Part shown: piece by piece, positions 1 to 9,429 of the stretch
Numbering within the stretch: the stretch's first letter is position 1
Layout: each line of letters starts with the position of its first letter
Assembly: GCA_029559915.1 (NCBI GenBank)
Contig: JAKPZU010000078.1
Coordinates: 1 to 35,597, forward strand
Direction of reading: 5' to 3'
DNA length: 35,597 nt
DNA from: Bacillota bacterium
GTDB lineage: Bacteria; Bacillota_I; Bacilli_A; Izemoplasmatales; Hujiaoplasmataceae
Program-made: the position numbers and the translations under genes
Notes under the pieces: generated by a model
Told to the model about the DNA's origin: nothing
Seen by the model: the letters and a program-made list of their open reading frames with translations, nothing else
The model's database searches: none

Positions 1-412
1 TCATATAAACTGATAACTCAGTTACGTCGCCCAAATAATCTGTATACGTTAGGGTCAGTTGCTTATAAACCTTAACTCTAAAATAGGTTGGAACATTACT
101 TTGAACTATAACATCCACACGAAGATTTTCAATAAAATCATCTGATGTTTCACTATCGATATTAACCAAATAAACTCCTGGTTTATAAACACCAGGAGCA
201 ATCTCTACTTGAGAAGCCGACATTAATCTGGTAGTGCCATCATGAAAATAAATATCCAAATCGACGTCCACAATTCCCATATTCGGATTATATTCTAAGC
301 TTTGTTCAAGCCTTGTCGTAAACCAGGCATAGGTAATAAACACAAAAGAGGAAATTGTTAAGAAAAACAATATCCAAGATAAAACGAAATGCCTTTTAGA
401 TATTTCTATCAT
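1..412 (-). CDS. Exported/surface protein, N-terminal part (truncated by window edge); single N-terminal hydrophobic segment ending ..FITYAWFT, SipW-cognate-like
   Basis: Manual minus-strand translation from ATG at 412: MIEISKRHFVLSWILFFLTISSFVFITYAWFTTRLEQSLEYNPNMGIVDVDLDIYFHDGTTRLMSASQVEIAPGVYKPGVYLVNIDSETSDDFIENLRVDVIVQS... Open to base 1; absent from the ORF track because it runs off the edge. Confidence 0.75.
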   Translation of the reverse strand, partial: MIEISKRHFVLSWILFFLTISSFVFITYAWFTTRLEQSLEYNPNMGIVDVDLDIYFHDGTTRLMSASQVEIAPGVYKPGVYLVNIDSETSDDFIENLRVDVIVQSNVPTYFRVKVYKQLTLTYTDYLGDVTELSVYM

Positions 413-445
413 TGGTTTATCCCCTTTCCAAAAATATCTTTAATA

Positions 446-477
446 TGAAAAATGCCCTTGTCTTCTTAGGACAGCAT
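446..477 (-). terminator. Second tandem terminator-like hairpin
   Basis: Minus: AUGCUGUCCUAAGAAGACAAGGGCAUUUUUC; AUGC/GCAU and UGUC/GACA pair with a 3-nt bulge, then U-run. 3' arm resembles that of hairpin 1 (GACAAGGGCAUUUUU vs GACGAGGGCAUUUUUU). Confidence 0.6.
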
Positions 478-495
478 CTTATATTTCTTTGTAAG

Positions 496-529
496 AAATA
501 AAAAATGCCCTCGTCTTTATGACAACGGC
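496..529 (-). terminator. Riboswitch-associated terminator hairpin 1
   Basis: Minus: GCCGUUGUC-AUAAA-GACGAGGGC followed by AUUUUUUAUUU; 5' arm begins within the aptamer 3' end. Confidence 0.7.
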
Positions 530-594
530 AACTGGCTACCATCTATCGAAGGCCCTATAGCTTTGCGTCACTAGCTTTCACTAGTTTTGCTATT
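526..594 (-). ncRNA. Cyclic di-GMP-I (GEMM-I) riboswitch aptamer
   Basis: Minus strand reads AAAUAGCAAAACUAGUGAAAGCUAGUGACGCAAAGCUAUAGGGCCUUCGAUAGAUGGUAGCCAGUUGCCG. It has the GEMM-I hallmarks: GCAAA, GAAA tetraloop hairpin, GACGCAAAGC, GGGCC receptor side, GGUAGCCxGUUGCCG. Confidence 0.93.
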
Positions 595-886
595 TACGAT
601 TATATTATATTATTAAGGGCAACACTTGTCAATAATATTGTCAAATTTTAGTTTGATTATGCAATAATTTTATAAAATTGGACTTTAGCAACAAATCGAG
701 GAAAGAATATTATTTTCTTTTGCAAAAAATGAGCAAATGACATATAATATGTGACATGTGTTTATAAATATGGAAAATATGGTAAAAATGAGCTTTTCAT
801 CACAAAACATTAACAATATTTTTGTTGTTTTTAGACACAAAAAATGATATGATATATATTGCGAAAATTATTAAGGAGTGGAAAAC

Positions 887-3800
887 ATGAATAACCCATT
901 AGCTAAAAAGATTATAATAATTGGATCGGTAGTTTTAGCCGTTGTCATCGGAGCAATAGTTCTTTCTTTGACAGTCGGCAAAAAAACAATTCCAAACTTG
1001 AAAGATCCTAACGGCATCTTCTATGAAAGATTGGATGAACAAGGCAATGTAATCTATACAATCACAAACGAAGAAATCTATGAACAAATAAAAGGCAACA
1101 ACGGCGTTCAACAATTAATGATGATGGTCGACGCTGAATTGTTGAAAGGATATTTTGACGATATTACTGAAGCGGAGATTACCGATAAGTTGCAAAAACT
1201 TACTTACGGTACTGACGATGATGACGCAATCGCTGAAATGGACCTCGAAGAAAAACAGAATAAAGAAGACGAATTCGCTAGATCAATGGTTTTAGCTGGT
1301 TATGCTGGAAACGAATACGAATATGTCACTTTAATCATCGCCAGAGAAAAATTCGCTTATGAATCTCTATTGGCAAAAATTACGGAAACTGAAGTTGCTG
1401 CAGCATTCATCTCTTCTTATTTCGAAGATATGAAAGCCATCAACATCCGTTTTACTTCGCAAGAAGATGCTAAAGCTGTCTTGGAAAAATACCATTTAGC
1501 TGAAATTTATGGAAACACCTTGGCGCTTTACAGAGGGTATGCTTATAATTCAGAGACTTTAAAAGATATTAACGATGATATCGTTGAAGCCTATCAGTCC
1601 GTTACTGTTTATTACTTTGATGATAGCGACAATATCCGTGATTTCAACAAACAAGTCGTTTATACTTTAGGAACAAATGGTTTTTATACCGATAAAGACT
1701 CAAAGAGTTATTCATTGGACAATGAAGGGAATCTTCTAAACGATGTTCCGGCTATTGTCATTGAAGCAGACTTAATTTTTGAAGATTATGATACTGCCAA
1801 AACTTATAAAGATGCCAACACAACTTACTATACAATGTCCAGAACTGATGCTTTCGATAAAGACGAAAACGTCTTGATCAAGGATTTAGATGGCAATTTG
1901 GTTTACACCTTGAAATCAGACAATAAAGTATATAACACTGAAGACGTAGACGTCACAACAACTGCTAAGTTAATCTTTAACAAAAACTATAAAGAACAAA
2001 AACATGTTTCAACCTTTACACCAAACAATACAGACGAACTTTCTGAACAAGAAATTCTCAACTACTATATCTTGATGTACAATTACGTTTACGGTGAATA
2101 TCGTGACCTATTGCCAGAAGCCGCTACCAAAACTGAACTTACAGCTTTAGACAACGAAAACTTAATGTTTAACTTTGATGAAGTAAATAAAAAATCAGCT
2201 TCTCTGGCTACTTACATATTTAAGACTGTATCGCAAATCAATTCCAGGACTTATTCTTCTAAACCTCAATCTATCGCCGTTTCCCAAGAAACTTTCTACT
2301 ACATGACTTACAAACTTGAAGAACCGACAAAGCTTAATTTAGGAAAACAAGTTCTTGATTTGATTGAACAAGATATCGTCAACCAAGTTCCAAAAACTGT
2401 TGTTGAAAATATAGAACTTCCTACTTCTGGCGAATATAACGCTACTATTGCTTGGGTATCTTCCAATAAAGAAGTTATCGCCAATGATGGTAAAGTAACT
2501 CCTCCAGCAGTAAATTCAATCGTTGACTTGAGCTATACCATCAAGGTATTGGGAGAAACCAGAATAGGCAAGATTACCATCAATGTCTTGACGGATGGCA
2601 ACAACATCAAAGATCTTGATCTGGAAGTACAATATCCTAGCTTGAAAACATTAATCAACAATCAAGAAATTTATGATGCAGTCAGTGCTAAACTGGTTGA
2701 AACCAAAGTCTATGGTTCTACCGGAAGTACCAATATCAATAAAGAACTTGCGACCTTAAGAACAGATAATGGTTTAGAAATCTACGATTATTATCTAGCA
2801 AAAGATTATCGCGAACTTGATGCTACTTACGACAAAGAAAATAATGGCAACAAAACTATTATCGCAAGTTTGGAAAAAACCCTGGATAGCGAAGAAGCTT
2901 TTGAAATCACAGCTGATGATTTATACGCTTACACCTTAGGAAAATCTCCTGCCATTTATACTTTACAGGCAGCACAATTCAAGGAAGTCTTATATTCCTC
3001 ATTCTATGAAGAAAGTTTTGGCACTGAAAGAAACGTTCAAAAGAATAAATCTTTGAGAATGGATGAAATTCATGCAGTTGTAGCCAATTCAAAATCATAT
3101 TATATCTACATGAAGAGCATGTACGAACAATACGGCATGACTTACCCTTATAAATCCTTCTTGGATTATGCTTATTCACAATATGGCACAAAAACTGAAA
3201 CTGAATTGATGCAATATTTCATCGTATCAGAATTAAGACCTTATTATATCAATAGTGTCATCGATGAAGAAAATGTGGTTCAAGCCTTATATTCAATCGT
3301 TGAAGACAACTATAACAACTACTTCTCACTAGATGTAACTCAAATATTGATTTATCTGGATTACAATGAAGACGGCAAACCAGACAATTACAATGATTAT
3401 GTCGCTAATCTAACTCCGGAAGAAAACACTGCATTCCTATCGCAACTTGCGACATTAGAAACAACAATCAATGATTTTGAAGGTGACTTCAAGGCCTTGG
3501 TAACAGCCTATAAGAAAGCAACCAGAGAAGATGCAACTTGGGGAAGCTTCAAACAAACAGGTATTCTACTTCTTACCGAAGAATTGAACATGCCTGATGA
3601 AGAAGATGAAAAAGTTACTCATTCCTTGCATTACAGCGGTAAATACGGTGTAAAAGACTCTTATGACCCTGACTTCACTTCTGCCTTGATTTCTCTATAT
3701 GAAGAATATCGTTTGCCACAAAATCTTGAACTTGCAGAATTGAAATCGGATTTGGTTGTTACACAATTCGGACTTCACCTGATCTTAGCTAAGAAAGGTG

Positions 3801-4219
3801 AAAACTTCGAACAATTCTCCGCTAAATATTTAAGTACGACTGAAGGTGCAGCTGCTTTCGACAGTGCCTCCTACAATGAATTCGATATGCCGACCGTTGA
3901 GCAACTCGAGTTGTATGCAACCTATAAGTTTTATTCAATGGTTTATGATTTGAGCAATGCCGACGTTGAGGATAAATATGGTATCACTGTTCCAAAGATT
4001 CCTGCCTCTGTTACAAAAGCACTTGATTTTTACTTTGAAGATGTTATCAATCAAGTCTATGTACTTGGCACAGCCAATATTGAAATTGCCAGATCAATGG
4101 CTAACGGAAACTTCCTTGGCAATGATTTGATCGATTGGGAAACTTCCGCAATCACGGCTAATCTTCAAACCATCGAAGACGCTTATTACGGTGCGGTATT
4201 ATCTAAATATTTCGAATAA
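887..4219 (+). CDS. Large membrane-anchored PrsA/SurA-like foldase (parvulin-like) with an internal bacterial Ig-like domain
   Basis: N-terminal TM, no lipobox Cys; SurA_N-like helical segments; C-terminal LVVTQFGLHLILAKKGENF resembles the parvulin 'GyHII' strand; Ig-like segment ENIELPTSGEYNATIAWVSSNKEVIANDGKVTPP. ATG at 887 has AAGGAG at 873-878; the track start (GTG 878) overlaps that SD. Confidence 0.7.
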   Translation: MNNPLAKKIIIIGSVVLAVVIGAIVLSLTVGKKTIPNLKDPNGIFYERLDEQGNVIYTITNEEIYEQIKGNNGVQQLMMMVDAELLKGYFDDITEAEITDKLQKLTYGTDDDDAIAEMDLEEKQNKEDEFARSMVLAGYAGNEYEYVTLIIAREKFAYESLLAKITETEVAAAFISSYFEDMKAINIRFTSQEDAKAVLEKYHLAEIYGNTLALYRGYAYNSETLKDINDDIVEAYQSVTVYYFDDSDNIRDFNKQVVYTLGTNGFYTDKDSKSYSLDNEGNLLNDVPAIVIEADLIFEDYDTAKTYKDANTTYYTMSRTDAFDKDENVLIKDLDGNLVYTLKSDNKVYNTEDVDVTTTAKLIFNKNYKEQKHVSTFTPNNTDELSEQEILNYYILMYNYVYGEYRDLLPEAATKTELTALDNENLMFNFDEVNKKSASLATYIFKTVSQINSRTYSSKPQSIAVSQETFYYMTYKLEEPTKLNLGKQVLDLIEQDIVNQVPKTVVENIELPTSGEYNATIAWVSSNKEVIANDGKVTPPAVNSIVDLSYTIKVLGETRIGKITINVLTDGNNIKDLDLEVQYPSLKTLINNQEIYDAVSAKLVETKVYGSTGSTNINKELATLRTDNGLEIYDYYLAKDYRELDATYDKENNGNKTIIASLEKTLDSEEAFEITADDLYAYTLGKSPAIYTLQAAQFKEVLYSSFYEESFGTERNVQKNKSLRMDEIHAVVANSKSYYIYMKSMYEQYGMTYPYKSFLDYAYSQYGTKTETELMQYFIVSELRPYYINSVIDEENVVQALYSIVEDNYNNYFSLDVTQILIYLDYNEDGKPDNYNDYVANLTPEENTAFLSQLATLETTINDFEGDFKALVTAYKKATREDATWGSFKQTGILLLTEELNMPDEEDEKVTHSLHYSGKYGVKDSYDPDFTSALISLYEEYRLPQNLELAELKSDLVVTQFGLHLILAKKGENFEQFSAKYLSTTEGAAAFDSASYNEFDMPTVEQLELYATYKFYSMVYDLSNADVEDKYGITVPKIPASVTKALDFYFEDVINQVYVLGTANIEIARSMANGNFLGNDLIDWETSAITANLQTIEDAYYGAVLSKYFE

Positions 4220-4235
4220 ACAATATCAAAAATAA

Positions 4236-4270
4236 AACTGTTGGATTTTTTAAAACCCAACAGTTTTTTT
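4236..4270. terminator. Bidirectional terminator between convergent genes
   Basis: AACTGTTGG-ATTTTTTAAAAC-CCAACAGTT followed by T-run; A-rich on the other side. Confidence 0.85.
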
Positions 4271-5193
4271 TATTCAGACAGTTTGTGTTTATAATATCTT
4301 TCTCTTTCCAAGACACCGATAGGCCCCGTTAAATCGCCGTTTTCCACCAACTCAAGTTCTTCACCCAAAACGCAAGCTTTGGAATCGATGTTGTCGATGA
4401 AATGAATCATTAACGCTTCAGCGATATTCGGTTTTTTTGGTGAACCGAAGTTTCCGTAATAATGATGGGACAACATGATGTGCTGCAATAACATAACTTC
4501 TTCCGAATCGGAATAATTTAAATCTTTGGCAACTGCATCAAGCAAGGAAACACCCATGGAAATATGCCCAATCAGTTTACCCTTGATTGTATAATTGCTG
4601 CCCTCAAAAGAATCAAATTCATGAATCTTGCAGATGTCGTGCAAGATGATACCGGAATACATCAAGTCTGCATTCAACCAATCATATACTTCTAGAAACC
4701 CTTTGGCCAATTTCAACATTGAATGTGTATGGTAGGCAAGTCCGGAAATATAGGCGTGATGAAATTTGGTGGCTGCCGGATAAAGATAAAAGTCTTCTTT
4801 ATTATCAAGATAGATCTTTTCAGTCACAGCCTTTATCACCGGGTTTTTCAGGTTGGCTATGATTGACTCGATGTCTTTAACAATCACGGATGTATTGATA
4901 GGTGCGTGATTATAAAAGAATTTCATCAATTTTTCTTTTTTTTCATCAGAAATATCGATTTCTGAAAGTTTTTTATATTCCAAGGCTTCCAAATGAACTT
5001 TCTCCTTGAATATTACGCCCTCAGTTTTAAAGAAATAAATCTTGTTCAAGGATAAGGTATCATCTTGTTTTAGTCTGACGATGACGCTTTCGTTATTTTC
5101 GGTCAAAACGGTAACCGGATAGGTTTCATAGGTCGAATCGTTTAGCTGCAAGACTTTTGCAAAAAAGTCATATTTTTTACCGGCTTCAAACAT
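4270..5193 (-). CDS. yhaM: 3'->5' exoribonuclease YhaM family (OB-fold + HD domain)
   Basis: N-terminal OB-like region, HD motif HDICKIHEFD, HIMLSHHYYGNFGSPKKP. Likely ATG at 5193 (MFEAGKKYDFF) with GAGGG upstream, overlapping the end of the pullulanase gene. Confidence 0.85.
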   Translation of the reverse strand: MFEAGKKYDFFAKVLQLNDSTYETYPVTVLTENNESVIVRLKQDDTLSLNKIYFFKTEGVIFKEKVHLEALEYKKLSEIDISDEKKEKLMKFFYNHAPINTSVIVKDIESIIANLKNPVIKAVTEKIYLDNKEDFYLYPAATKFHHAYISGLAYHTHSMLKLAKGFLEVYDWLNADLMYSGIILHDICKIHEFDSFEGSNYTIKGKLIGHISMGVSLLDAVAKDLNYSDSEEVMLLQHIMLSHHYYGNFGSPKKPNIAEALMIHFIDNIDSKACVLGEELELVENGDLTGPIGVLERERYYKHKLSE

Positions 5194-7285
5194 TTCCCTC
5201 ATCTCCCTTCTTAAATATATATGTGCCAATTGCTTTTAAATTATATTCAGATGTTTCCTTGACTAAAGTCGGGCTTGAAGAGATGAGAAGGCTATATTCT
5301 TCAGGTATGATGATTGTCTCTTCAATATCTGTTGGTTTAAATACCAACAACAAATTACAGGTGTCATTGTAATGAACCAATAACGATCCCGAGTTAAGAC
5401 TGATACAGTCGGTTTTGGCTTCGAGGTCGCTGGCTGCCTTCAATTTAAAACAATTGAAGTTTTTTCTGATTTTGATTAATTCTCTGACAAATTTGATTTG
5501 TTCATCATGATTTTCCCGTAAAGTCCAATCGACTTTATTGATTTCATCTCCTGATATATATGAATTCTCATCAAGATTCTTGGTCCGGAAAAACTCTTGA
5601 CCCGAATGCAAGAACGGTACTCCTTGCGATAAAATTACCATGGCTGTCGCCAAAAGTTGTTGCTTCCTGATTAAATCCAAATCATCAGTCATGAACAAGC
5701 ATTTATCAAAGAAAGTCAAATTGTCATGGCATTCAACATAATTGATGCTTTGAGCTGAGTATTTGAACATGAACCTATTTCTGGCGCTTCCCAGCACCAT
5801 TTCCTTGACCAAATCAAGATTTTGAACATTACCCGTGGTATAGCCAGGTTCTTTCGGATTGAAGGTTGATCCTTTTATGGTTTCCCTGAATCTGTCATTA
5901 AAAAAACCGATGGTAGGAATTACTTTTTTACTGGCCATATGAGCCATACGATCAGCGAGGTTTGATGTGTACATATTCCAGCCTTCGCCATAAACGATGA
6001 TTTGCGGATTATAGTCATGCAACTCCTGAGCCAATTCATTCATTGTCTCATAATCAATCAAACCCATCAAGTCAAATCTGAACCCGTCTACCTTGTACTC
6101 ACTTGCCCAAAAATGGGTAGCGTCGATTATTAATTTTCGCATCATTTTTCTATGAGTTGCCAGGTCATTCGAACAACCGGAAACATTGGTATTGATGCCA
6201 TTTCTATCGACATGATAGGCATAACCTGGAACCAGTTTTTCCAAAGAAAAATTGAAGGAATCGTAGACATGATTATAAACCACATCCATGACCACGGAAA
6301 TATTTTTTTCGTGCAACTTGTCAATCATCATTTTCAATTCATTGACTCTGGAATAAGCATCGTTTGGTTTTGTGGCGAACGAACCCTCAGGAACCAAATA
6401 TTGACTTGGATTGTAACCCCAGTTGTATTGAGTTTCAGGAAATTCTTCGTCTATTCCTTCAAAATCGAAGAATGGCATTAACTGAACATGGGTTATTCCC
6501 AGTTCAACCAAGTAATCAAGACCAGCTGAATACCCATTAGACGTTTTGATTTTTTCTTCAATGAATCCCAGATATTTTTTAGGATTATTGAAACTAACGT
6601 TTTCATCACTTGTAAAGTCCCTGATACTAGTTTCATAAATAATCGCATCTAGTGGATTTCCGCTAAATTCAGGCTTATTTTTCATTTGATAAGTCTTTTT
6701 GAAATCAATTACGAAATTATATTCACCATTAGCATTGGCAGCTTTTCCATAAGGGTCCAAAACCACTTGTTCCTTACCATTGACATAAACCAGATAACGA
6801 TATTTGTATCCATCCAAATCACCGCCAATATAGATTCGCCAGACTCCCGCAACCCGATTTTCCAGCTCATAATATTTTAGATTGCCAGACTTGTCAATCA
6901 GTTCTAATTTTACATATTTAGCGACTGGAGTCCATATTTTGAATTTTGTGCCATCCGGACTATAGGTAAAACCTAAATCACTTTTTTTGTAGTTGTAAAT
7001 ATTGTCGAACAATTCTGTTCTAACAATCTTGCCAGTATATAGTTCTGACATTTGTTTTTTGGTATTTTCGACAAAATAAACTTTGGTCAAATCAATATAA
7101 GCGTCGAAATTTGCAATTAATTTGATTTCTACGCCCAAGTTTATTTTTTGATTTATTTTAAGTTTGATTATCTCTTCATTACCAACCAAGAAATATTCGA
7201 GGTTGTCCTGATAATTTTTGATGGGTATGATGATTGTGAGTTCATCAAAATTATCAAGGTAACAGTAAAACGGTCTTTTATCCAT
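5186..7285 (-). CDS. pulA: Type I pullulanase
   Basis: Pullulanase signature YNWGYNPSQYLVPEGSF; GH13 motifs DVVYNHVY, VDGFRFDLMGLID, GEGWNM, YVECHDN. Confidence 0.93.
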   Translation of the reverse strand: MDKRPFYCYLDNFDELTIIIPIKNYQDNLEYFLVGNEEIIKLKINQKINLGVEIKLIANFDAYIDLTKVYFVENTKKQMSELYTGKIVRTELFDNIYNYKKSDLGFTYSPDGTKFKIWTPVAKYVKLELIDKSGNLKYYELENRVAGVWRIYIGGDLDGYKYRYLVYVNGKEQVVLDPYGKAANANGEYNFVIDFKKTYQMKNKPEFSGNPLDAIIYETSIRDFTSDENVSFNNPKKYLGFIEEKIKTSNGYSAGLDYLVELGITHVQLMPFFDFEGIDEEFPETQYNWGYNPSQYLVPEGSFATKPNDAYSRVNELKMMIDKLHEKNISVVMDVVYNHVYDSFNFSLEKLVPGYAYHVDRNGINTNVSGCSNDLATHRKMMRKLIIDATHFWASEYKVDGFRFDLMGLIDYETMNELAQELHDYNPQIIVYGEGWNMYTSNLADRMAHMASKKVIPTIGFFNDRFRETIKGSTFNPKEPGYTTGNVQNLDLVKEMVLGSARNRFMFKYSAQSINYVECHDNLTFFDKCLFMTDDLDLIRKQQLLATAMVILSQGVPFLHSGQEFFRTKNLDENSYISGDEINKVDWTLRENHDEQIKFVRELIKIRKNFNCFKLKAASDLEAKTDCISLNSGSLLVHYNDTCNLLLVFKPTDIEETIIIPEEYSLLISSSPTLVKETSEYNLKAIGTYIFKKGDEGNV

Positions 7286-8450
7286 CTAGTCTCTCCATCA
7301 GTATCTTTGCGTATTCTTTTAATTTTTCAAAATCATTTTGTAGGTGACGGTTGACGACTTGGAATTCCAATTCTTCCAAGACTTCACCGATTATTTCTTC
7401 ATTGTAGATTTTCTTTATCTCCAATAAATCCGAACCGTTGATTTGCATTTGGTCACGTCGCTTTATCGGTAGATGTTCTTCAATCTCTTCAATCAACATT
7501 TCTTGATCGTTATTAGGAAATCTTATCAACTGGATTTTGTTCGCTCTCAAACATGCAGTTTTTCCCAGTTTATAAACTAATGAAGGATTGAAACGTGAGT
7601 TTTTTATCGTCTTCAAAATATGAACCATCCGATACATCAGCATTTTTTCTTTATTGGAAAAACGCCAGTATTCAGGGATTTCCTTATTTTCAAGACATAA
7701 ACTGAAAGCGAAAAACTCTGTAAAATCCAAGTTTATTTCGCTATTAGAATATAGTGCGATTGATTGGGTGAAAATTGGAAAAGCTCTCTTAATATCAATG
7801 TCCACCATATATTTTATTGCTTGTTTTTGGTTAATCTCCTTAAAGATATACTCTAGCTCGGGAATCACTCTTTCGCTCGGTAATAGGTTAATTTTTTCTG
7901 CATTGTTCTTCATGCTCTTCAAAGTTGATTCTTCGATGAGAAAACCGAATTTACTGACAAATCTCAATGCTCTCAAGATTCTTAATGCATCCTCATCAAA
8001 ACGTTCATCAGGATTGCCAATCGCTTTAATTATGCCCTTTTCCAAATCATCTTTTCCATTGAACAAATCGACAATATTACCACCCGAATCCATAGCCAAA
8101 GCGTTGATGGTAAAATCTCTACGTTTTAAATCGTCGATAAGTTTGTTGGTATATACAACCGATTCCGGTTTACGGTGATCTTCATATTCCTTATCAATCC
8201 TGTAAGTCGTTACTTCAAAAGCATGCTCTTCAAGATATACAGTGATGGTACCATACTTCTTTCCGGTAGCCTTGGTATTTTCAAACAACTCTTCTACCTC
8301 GTCCGGTAAAGCGTTGGTGGTGATATCAATATCATCTGATTCTTTATTTAACAGATAGTCTCTCACAAAACCGCCTACAAAGTAGGCTTCATATCCGGAT
8401 TCAATTAGTTTTTCCAGAATGGTTCTTCCCAAAGCATGCGATCTATTCAT
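7278..8450 (-). CDS. cca: CCA tRNA nucleotidyltransferase
   Basis: YFVGGFVRDYLLNKESDDIDITTNALP, RRDFTINALAMD, FDEDALRILRALRFVSKFGF. Confidence 0.93.
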   Translation of the reverse strand: MNRSHALGRTILEKLIESGYEAYFVGGFVRDYLLNKESDDIDITTNALPDEVEELFENTKATGKKYGTITVYLEEHAFEVTTYRIDKEYEDHRKPESVVYTNKLIDDLKRRDFTINALAMDSGGNIVDLFNGKDDLEKGIIKAIGNPDERFDEDALRILRALRFVSKFGFLIEESTLKSMKNNAEKINLLPSERVIPELEYIFKEINQKQAIKYMVDIDIKRAFPIFTQSIALYSNSEINLDFTEFFAFSLCLENKEIPEYWRFSNKEKMLMYRMVHILKTIKNSRFNPSLVYKLGKTACLRANKIQLIRFPNNDQEMLIEEIEEHLPIKRRDQMQINGSDLLEIKKIYNEEIIGEVLEELEFQVVNRHLQNDFEKLKEYAKILMERLDG

Positions 8451-8593
8451 AAAATCACCAAAATAATTATACCATAATCATTGATATTATACTAATTGTT
8501 TTACAGTAAATCATTGATTAATGTAGAGCGTTTTCCTTCAAGATTTATGTTTTTAAATTGCTAACTTTATGTTATAATACTTTCGGTGAGAAA

Positions 8594-9211
8594 ATGAAGT
8601 CAATAGCTGGTTTTTCCCAAGTTGAATATATCGAAAAAAAGTCGAGATTCATCGGTCTTATTTTTCATGTCGAAACTGTCGAAGAAATAAATTCAATCTT
8701 GGAACAAGCCAGAAAAGATTATCCTGAAGCAAATCATTATACCTATGCTTACATCCTGGATGATTTCCAACAAAAATATTCCGATGACGGTGAACCAACT
8801 AGAACAGCCGGTTATCCCATCCTTGAAGTCATCAAGAACAATAACCTCAATGATTGCCTTATAATCGTCATTCGATATTTCGGAGGAATTCTATTAGGTG
8901 GAGGCGGCTTGATCAGGGCTTATTCTCACACCGCTGCTTTAGCTGTCAAGCAAGCTGAATTCACAAAAAAAATAACCACATTCACCTGCAAGGTTACTTG
9001 TGATTATGAATTGATTGGCAATATCGATAAAATCATACGTGAACAAACCCGGCTCGAAAAAGTGGATTATAGTGATGTTGTTACCTTTTACTTTCAACTT
9101 GACGAACATAATTTTTCAGAAATCAAGGAGAAAATCTTCAACCATAATAATTATCAGGACAAACTTGAGATTATCTCCCAAAAAGAAGGTTATGTCAAAG
9201 TAGATTATTAA
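8594..9211 (+). CDS. YigZ/IMPACT family protein (UPF0029)
   Basis: FxQVEYIEKKSRFIG, SDDGEPTRTAGYPILE, VIRYFGGILLGGGGLIRAYSHTA. ATG 8594 with GGTGAG RBS at 8585. Confidence 0.9.
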   Translation: MKSIAGFSQVEYIEKKSRFIGLIFHVETVEEINSILEQARKDYPEANHYTYAYILDDFQQKYSDDGEPTRTAGYPILEVIKNNNLNDCLIIVIRYFGGILLGGGGLIRAYSHTAALAVKQAEFTKKITTFTCKVTCDYELIGNIDKIIREQTRLEKVDYSDVVTFYFQLDEHNFSEIKEKIFNHNNYQDKLEIISQKEGYVKVDY

Positions 9212-9425
9212 GATTTTCAAACAATGATACGATGGCATCAACGAAGAAATATCCAAGTATTACCGAAATGACCATATACAAAAAGCGGATTTGATCTCCG
9301 GAATTTGGTTTAAAGACCTTTGCTAAATCCACTGCTTGAATTGTTTTGAAAATGAACATTGTTGCTACAAAAAATAAAATTATTCTTGAAATCAAAAATA
9401 CGCTATTGTTGACAATTACTAACAT
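9195..9425 (-). CDS. DUF1146 (YwzB-like) small membrane protein
   Basis: MLVIVNNSVFLISRIILFF...DQIRFLYMVISVILGYFFVDAI; ATG 9425 with GGAG RBS; overlaps the yigZ-like 3' end by 17 nt, convergent. Confidence 0.65.
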   Translation of the reverse strand: MLVIVNNSVFLISRIILFFVATMFIFKTIQAVDLAKVFKPNSGDQIRFLYMVISVILGYFFVDAIVSLFENLNNLL

Positions 9426-9429
9426 TTTA

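Noticed and set aside
878-887. GTG 878 as start of the PrsA-like gene
   Set aside because: GTG overlaps the SD AAGGAG; ATG 887 has proper spacing.
2979-3191. 70-aa minus ORF inside the PrsA-like gene
   Set aside because: Shadow ORF within a long, well-supported plus CDS.
6152-6481. 109-aa plus-strand ORF inside pulA (also 5157..5372, 6686..6880, 7148..7354)
   Set aside because: Antisense to strongly conserved pullulanase codons; no RBS or family resemblance.
7654-8178. 174-aa plus-strand ORF antisense to cca
   Set aside because: Long only because the opposite strand is coding; composition is Ser/Leu/Lys-biased with no recognisable domain.
9015-9203. 62-aa plus ORF inside yigZ-like gene
   Set aside because: Alternative frame of a conserved protein.
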